The translations under genes were made by a program, and so were the position numbers. 10,216 nucleotides of DNA, taken from positions 1 through 10,216 of the forward strand of contig CAKUWM010000077.1 of the NCBI GenBank assembly GCA_934699305.1, written 5' to 3'. Source of the DNA: an uncultured Saprospiraceae bacterium (lineage in GTDB: Bacteria > Bacteroidota > Bacteroidia > Chitinophagales > Saprospiraceae). This document shows positions 7,300 to 10,216 of this stretch, one piece after another (within the stretch, counting starts at the first letter, position 1; every line of letters begins with the position of its first letter). Under the pieces are notes generated by a model. The model was not told where the DNA came from, did no database searches, and saw only the letters and a list, made by a program, of their open reading frames with translations.

Positions 7300-7805
7300 G
7301 TCGTTAGCTATAAGATTTTACAATAATACATAAAAGCACAGAATAATCCATCCCTCAAGGGGAAGCATTTCGCTTTTTTATATAAAAATATTGATGATAT
7401 GTAAAAGTATATAACTCTAAGTCGAGAAAAATAGTTCAGTTAGAATAATTTTTTTGGATATTTATTGCAGATAAATTTTTCAAAAAGCTTTACCTGGTTG
7501 AAAAATGTCTTTCACATCGACATTGTGTATTGCGAAGCTACTTAAAATAAATCAAATTCGGGTTACAGCTATGTAGAACAAATGGGCAATAATCCACAGA
7601 CTTATTCAAATTTTATGTGTTTTGGAAAGAAAAAAGACGGCATACATTAAAGAAAGAGTATAGATGTAAGGACTCATCTCTGAAGAAAACTAACCTAGAT
7701 ATAGTTGTACAAAACTTTAAATTGAGATGAAAGTTATCAAAAATGCTTTTGCATAAATAAGTTAAGGTTTAAAATTGTAAATTTGCCAAACTTACGATTT
7801 AAAAA
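7300..7805. other. Gene-free divergent region between dnaE and the ATPase gene
   Basis: A 506-bp AT-rich stretch in which I see no gene, tRNA, CRISPR or insertion-sequence end. It must hold the dnaE promoter on the minus strand, but no TAnnTTTG match stands out there; the nearest is TATTATTG at 7328-7321, one mismatch and without a partner. Small hairpins such as CCCTCAAGGG near 7353-7362 and ATGC-TTTT-GCAT at 7743-7754 are too short to interpret. The left border of any inserted accessory block should lie in this stretch. Confidence 0.5.
7778..7785 (+). promoter_or_regulatory. Candidate -7 element of the ATPase-nuclease operon
   Basis: TAAATTTG fits TAnnTTTG and ends 20 bases before the ATPase ATG at 7806, giving a leader of about 15 bases. 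The only TTTTG upstream (7747-7751) is 26 bases away, longer than the usual spacing, so the promoter would be weak or regulated. AT-rich background reduces certainty. Confidence 0.4.
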
Positions 7806-9029
7806 ATGAGCAGAATCAAAATAAAGAATTTTGGCCCAATTATAGATGGGAATCAAACCAATGATGGTTGGATTGACATTAAAAAAGTCACCTTGTTTAT
7901 AGGTAATCAAGGTTCAGGTAAGAGTACTGTTGCAAAAATGATTTCTGCTTTTATGTGGTTAGAAAAAGCACTGATACGAGGTGACATTAAAGCACCTGTT
8001 TCTCATCACGATTTTATTGAACTTATTGAATTTCATCGGTTAGAAAACTATTTGCAATCAGAAACACAAGTCGAATATGAGGGAAATACCTACCGTTTAG
8101 TTTTATCTAACAATACAACCCCAAAAGGTATTGAAGCAACGAAGTTAAATCAGAAATCTGTTAAGCAGCCTAAAATTATGTATGTTCCTGCAGAGCGTAA
8201 TTTTTTGAGTTCTATTTCCAACATCAATAAGGTTTCTGACTTAATAATCGGAAGTTTAAAAAATTATTCGATAGAATTTCGCAATGCTCAACTTGCTCAT
8301 AGAAACAAAGCAATTGATTTACCAATAAACAACACCAAAATTGTTTATGAGCCAAAAGACGATGAAAATTACTTGATATTTAATAACAAACGACTAAAAC
8401 TTTCTGATGCATCAAGTGGCTTTCATTCTATTGTTCCATTATATTGGGTTACAAAGTATTTAATTGAATTTGTAAAGCAAAGCGAAAAAAAATTGTTAGA
8501 ATTATTGAGTACAGACCAAACAATTCGCAGGAATAATGAATTGAAAGAATTGAACAAGCAAAAACTTGATGAAAAAACATTACGAGCAAAAGAAAAGAGA
8601 ATCAATGAAAAATATGTCAGCAAGTATTTTGTAAATATCGTTGAAGAACCTGAACAAAATCTATTTCCAAGTTCTCAAAGACAGTTATTAAACAGCTTAT
8701 TGGCGTTTAACAATGGCAACAATACGCTCATAATGACAACACATAGCCCTTATTTATTAAATTACATTTCTTTGGCAGTTAAAGCAAACGAATTAAAAGA
8801 GAAAATAACAACCAAAGAATTGCAAGACAGATTAGACACTATTGTGCCTATAAACTCTACTGTTAATCCAAAGGAATTAGTTATATATGAATTAGACGAA
8901 ACAAATGGTTCTGTGAAGGAACTTGGAAATTTTGAAGGCATTCCTTCTGATAAAAATTTTCTAAACATATCTCTTGCTCAAGGCAATCAATTATTCGATT
9001 CGTTATTAGAAATTGAGGAAGTTTTATGA
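7806..9029 (+). CDS. OLD/ABC-like AAA family ATPase, probable defence-system ATPase subunit
   Basis: A 407-residue single-domain ATPase of the AAA15/AAA21, OLD- and SMC-like type. Residues 1-30 form the leading beta strands (IKIKNFGPI). Walker A is GNQGSGKST (33-41). A YVPAERNFLSSI segment follows near 125-135; I associate it with this family. The ABC-type signature is LSDASSG (199-205). A charged, probably coiled-coil stretch lies at about 220-270. Walker B is IVEEPEQNLFP (278-288), with E280/E281 as the acidic pair, and the H-loop is TTHSP (H313). After this only about 90 residues remain, so there is no TOPRIM nuclease domain as in OLD or GajA. The stop overlaps the next ATG as ATGA, implying coupled translation with the nuclease-like partner. 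Its DNA is AT-rich: 34 of 120 bases are G or C in 8401-8520 against 58 of 120 in a conserved dnaE stretch (5041-5160), which suggests acquired DNA. The ATPase is certain; the anti-phage role is inference. Confidence 0.9.
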   Translation: MSRIKIKNFGPIIDGNQTNDGWIDIKKVTLFIGNQGSGKSTVAKMISAFMWLEKALIRGDIKAPVSHHDFIELIEFHRLENYLQSETQVEYEGNTYRLVLSNNTTPKGIEATKLNQKSVKQPKIMYVPAERNFLSSISNINKVSDLIIGSLKNYSIEFRNAQLAHRNKAIDLPINNTKIVYEPKDDENYLIFNNKRLKLSDASSGFHSIVPLYWVTKYLIEFVKQSEKKLLELLSTDQTIRRNNELKELNKQKLDEKTLRAKEKRINEKYVSKYFVNIVEEPEQNLFPSSQRQLLNSLLAFNNGNNTLIMTTHSPYLLNYISLAVKANELKEKITTKELQDRLDTIVPINSTVNPKELVIYELDETNGSVKELGNFEGIPSDKNFLNISLAQGNQLFDSLLEIEEVL

Positions 9030-9529
9030 GTGTAGAATTTTTTAAAGAAGATTGCAGATATTCAACAAATGAAATGAAATTTGGGTTATATGATGCAGAA
9101 AATTCTTCATCTGTTAGAATTAAATTAACAGATGAAGATATTTGGAATGCTACTGTTTTGAATAGTACAGGCAAAAATATTTTAGTTACAGCCATTGTTA
9201 ACTGCGTTGACATATTCAGACAAAACGGCGAAATGGATAATTGTTGCGATTGTATGCTCACATACGATACTACAATACTGTTTATTGAATTGAAAAACAA
9301 AAGAAATTTTTGGCAATCAGAAGGATTGGCTCAGATTGAAAATGTTGTAAAAATTATGATTGCGGAAATTCCTGACTACTATAATAATTTTAAAAAGCGT
9401 AAAGCAATAGTGGCAAACAGAAGACACCGATTTCCAGCTTTTCAGGAATCGAATCCAGAACAACGACAACTTTTTTGGTCAAAATATAAAATGAGGATTC
9501 AATTTGAAACAGAAATCATTGTAAAATAA
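9026..9529 (+). CDS. Small PD-(D/E)xK nuclease-like partner of the ATPase
   Basis: A 167-residue protein whose ATG overlaps the ATPase stop by four bases. I do not recognise a named family. Residues 71-93 (DNCCDCMLTYDTTILFIELK then NKR) show the core of the PD-(D/E)xK fold: an acidic residue (D75 or D81) before a hydrophobic strand that ends in E88-x-K90, followed by a helix with Q103 (SEGLAQIENV), the glutamine often seen in this superfamily. A later strand reads KAIVANRR (126-133), then the conserved-looking PAF. There is no signal peptide or membrane helix, so the protein is cytoplasmic. As a pair with an ATPase lacking its own nuclease domain, it would be the effector cutting DNA or RNA when the ATPase senses a trigger. 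The catalytic assignment is a motif reading, not a fold comparison. It is not a DUF4435/TOPRIM protein as in PARIS, nor HNH as in Septu. Confidence 0.7.
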   Translation: MSVEFFKEDCRYSTNEMKFGLYDAENSSSVRIKLTDEDIWNATVLNSTGKNILVTAIVNCVDIFRQNGEMDNCCDCMLTYDTTILFIELKNKRNFWQSEGLAQIENVVKIMIAEIPDYYNNFKKRKAIVANRRHRFPAFQESNPEQRQLFWSKYKMRIQFETEIIVK

Positions 9530-9623
9530 CAACACCAGTCACCATCAAACAAATTGGCAATAGCGCAGGTGGAGTCTTGTATTGAGCTTTTATACAAGGT
9601 TGAACGGTAGTAATTCTACTCAA

Positions 9624-9771
9624 TCCCGATACTTTGGCATGCTAATAGTCGGCGACATCACCAATTTGCAAATCGCCGTTGAACAAACCCTATGTGTATT
9701 TGTACCGAAAGGATATTCTGTAATAGTCCAATTGCATAGTCCTAAAAGACTATCATCCCGAAATATCGGGA
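9624..9771. repeat. Imperfect inverted repeat with arms encoding nearly the same peptide
   Basis: The 27-base arm at 9624-9650 and the reverse complement of 9748-9771 (24 bases) agree at 21 positions plus one 3-base gap; the arms are separated by 97 bases. Both start TCCCGATA and end ATAGTC. In frame, the left arm on the plus strand reads SRYFGMLIV and the right arm on the minus strand reads SRYFGMIV. The three mismatches are silent third positions (TAC/TAT, TTT/TTC, GGC/GGG) and the gap is one whole codon. This suggests two diverged coding remnants in opposite orientation, possibly of DUF4160-like proteins whose N-termini I recall as 'SRFFGI'. A small MITE-like element with these ends is an alternative, but I see no target-site duplication. 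Confidence 0.5.
9737..9771. terminator. Tandem hairpins between convergent genes, possible terminator
   Basis: Two adjacent stem-loops: TAGTC/GACTA (9737-9741 with 9748-9752, 6-base loop) and TCCCGA/TCGGGA (9756-9761 with 9766-9771, 4-base loop). They lie between the plus-strand nuclease-like gene and the minus-strand secreted-protein gene, 10 bases beyond the latter's stop. Hairpins of the TCCCGA-TCGGGA kind are, to my knowledge, common between Bacteroidota genes. Neither side has a clear T-run, so termination is plausible but not shown. The second hairpin overlaps the right arm of the long inverted repeat. Confidence 0.4.
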
Positions 9772-9781
9772 GCCTTATTTC

Positions 9782-10216
9782 CTAAATTTTCACAAATTTT
9801 CCACCGGTGACGGGCTTTCCATTATCAAAGATGTGATATAGATAGACGCCCGGCTTTTCTCCTCTCATGTCTATTGATATCCTTCCTTGTGACCAGGAGG
9901 AAGAGCTTTTTACGGGCCTTCCTTGAGTGTCCAATATTTTTACTTCATAGTTTTGGGCTTTGGCTTCGTCAGTCTCAATAATCAAGTACTGCGATGTAGG
10001 ATTGCCCTTCACGACGAAGACGGCTTGAAGGAAGGGTGAATGTGATTGGAGAGTAGGAGGTGTCCCATCTGCTTTGTAGCCGATGACAAAGCTTCCGGCA
10101 TCTGTAAAAGGGTCGGAATTGGCGACATTGTAATAAAAACCGCTGCCAATAAAACTGTTGTCTTCCGTCAGTTCTGCCCACACCGTGAAGAGTCGATAAT
10201 CGGAATTAACAACAAA
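9782..10216 (-). CDS. C-terminal part of a type IX secreted protein with Por sorting domain (partial, 5' end outside window)
   Basis: The frame is open to the window edge, reading FVVNSDYRLFTVWAELTEDN from 10216, so the GTG at 10183 is an internal valine and not a start; 144 residues are visible. The last 70 or so residues (SQYLIIETDEAKAQNYEVKI, then LDTQGRPVK, GRISIDMRGEKPGVYLYHI and GGKFVKI) match the layout of the type IX secretion C-terminal sorting domain: a beta sandwich with a 'D..G..V' turn, a 'PGVY.Y.' strand and a terminal 'G.. .KI'. By family knowledge this domain guides a protein across the outer membrane and is cleaved, leaving the protein released or surface-attached. The residues before it (SFIGSGFYYNVANSDPFTDAG) belong to the cargo, which I cannot identify. 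Secretion type is well supported; cargo function unknown. Confidence 0.88.
   Translation of the reverse strand, partial: FVVNSDYRLFTVWAELTEDNSFIGSGFYYNVANSDPFTDAGSFVIGYKADGTPPTLQSHSPFLQAVFVVKGNPTSQYLIIETDEAKAQNYEVKILDTQGRPVKSSSSWSQGRISIDMRGEKPGVYLYHIFDNGKPVTGGKFVKI

Larger units (their letters stand above)
9530..9781. other. Gene-free patchwork of probable degraded gene fragments and hairpins
   Basis: This 252-bp stretch follows the nuclease-like gene. No intact gene is credible: the 67-codon plus-strand frame at 9582-9785 starts at a TTG and shows no domain. Several short peptides look like remnants. The frame from 9538 reads VTIKQIGNSAGG, like the first strands of AbrB/MazE antitoxins, before a stop at 9580-9582. 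The minus strand over the same DNA can be read as YKTPPALLPICLMVTG, so only one of the two could be real. The SRYFGM peptide occurs twice in opposite directions (see the inverted repeat). Such scrambled pieces are typical of accessory-gene turnover sites. Confidence 0.4.

Noticed and set aside
7353..7380. Short hairpins CCCTCAAGGG and AAGC-ATTTC-GCTT followed by T-run upstream of dnaE
   Set aside because: Stems of three to four perfect pairs with no plus-strand gene ending there; likely chance in AT-rich DNA.
3650..7565. 11-base sequence TAACCCGAATT (3650-3660) and its reverse complement (7555-7565) flanking dnaE
   Set aside because: With about 10 kb of sequence many 11-base matches are expected by chance, and neither copy borders a recognisable element.
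7806..9529. Assignment of the pair to PARIS, Gabija or Septu
   Set aside because: The partner lacks the DUF4435/TOPRIM, UvrD-like helicase and HNH features expected of AriB, GajB and PtuB, and the ATPase has no fused TOPRIM domain.
9527..9610. In-frame readthrough extension of the nuclease-like protein past its TAA (26 open codons to TAG)
   Set aside because: A 26-codon open stretch is expected by chance roughly a third of the time, the stop context is ordinary, and the protein looks complete without it.
9599..9684. Two GTTGAAC heptamers resembling the GTTRRRY part of integron attC sites
   Set aside because: No matching RYYYAAC partner at the right distance and no paired attC-like arms; two copies of a 7-mer in about 80 bases are weak evidence.
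9582..9785. 67-codon plus-strand open frame after the nuclease gene
   Set aside because: TTG start, no upstream signal, no recognisable domain, and it runs through the inverted repeat and two hairpins; at most it contains remnants.
10181..10183. GTG as start codon of the secreted protein at the right edge
   Set aside because: The frame stays open upstream to the window edge and continues a beta-rich domain, so this is an internal valine of a truncated gene.

Overview
The window looks like chromosomal DNA of a free-living, low-GC member of the Bacteroidota, possibly near the Saprospiria/Cytophagia. The evidence is a C-terminal type IX secretion (Por) sorting domain at the right edge, promoter elements of the Bacteroidota type (TAnnTTTG, once with an upstream TTTG 19 bases away), almost no Shine-Dalgarno sequences, and protein families that I associate with that phylum. 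The lineage call is inference; no rRNA or marker phylogeny is possible here.

Left part (1-2606), minus strand: the first 15 codons of an unidentified gene overlap by one base the stop of a 255-residue lipoprotein gene. Upstream of these lies a NtrC-type sigma-54 response regulator that appears to lack the usual C-terminal DNA-binding helix-turn-helix. It has the best promoter in the window. A 413-bp AT-rich divergent intergenic region follows.

Middle part (2607-7299): a small secreted beta-barrel-like outer membrane protein on the plus strand converges, across a strong bidirectional terminator hairpin, on a 78-residue membrane-anchored CxxC protein on the minus strand. Next is the full-length dnaE gene for the DNA polymerase III alpha subunit (1191 residues), with both the polymerase aspartates and what looks like a complete set of PHP metal ligands.

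Right part (7300-10216): after a 506-bp gene-free stretch there is a plus-strand two-gene operon that is visibly more AT-rich than dnaE. It encodes an OLD/ABC-like AAA ATPase (407 residues, no TOPRIM domain) and, with an ATGA stop/start overlap, a 167-residue protein with a PD-(D/E)xK nuclease-like signature (D75, E88-x-K90, Q103). This is the best candidate for an uncharacterised system, most likely a defence module in which ATPase and nuclease are separate chains. It is followed by about 250 bp that look like a patchwork of degraded gene pieces and hairpins, including an imperfect inverted repeat whose two arms read almost the same peptide. Last is the C-terminal part of a large type IX secreted protein that continues beyond the window.

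The housekeeping genes (dnaE, regulator, envelope proteins) do not form one pathway. The ATPase/nuclease pair sits between dnaE and the secreted-protein gene like an accessory insertion.
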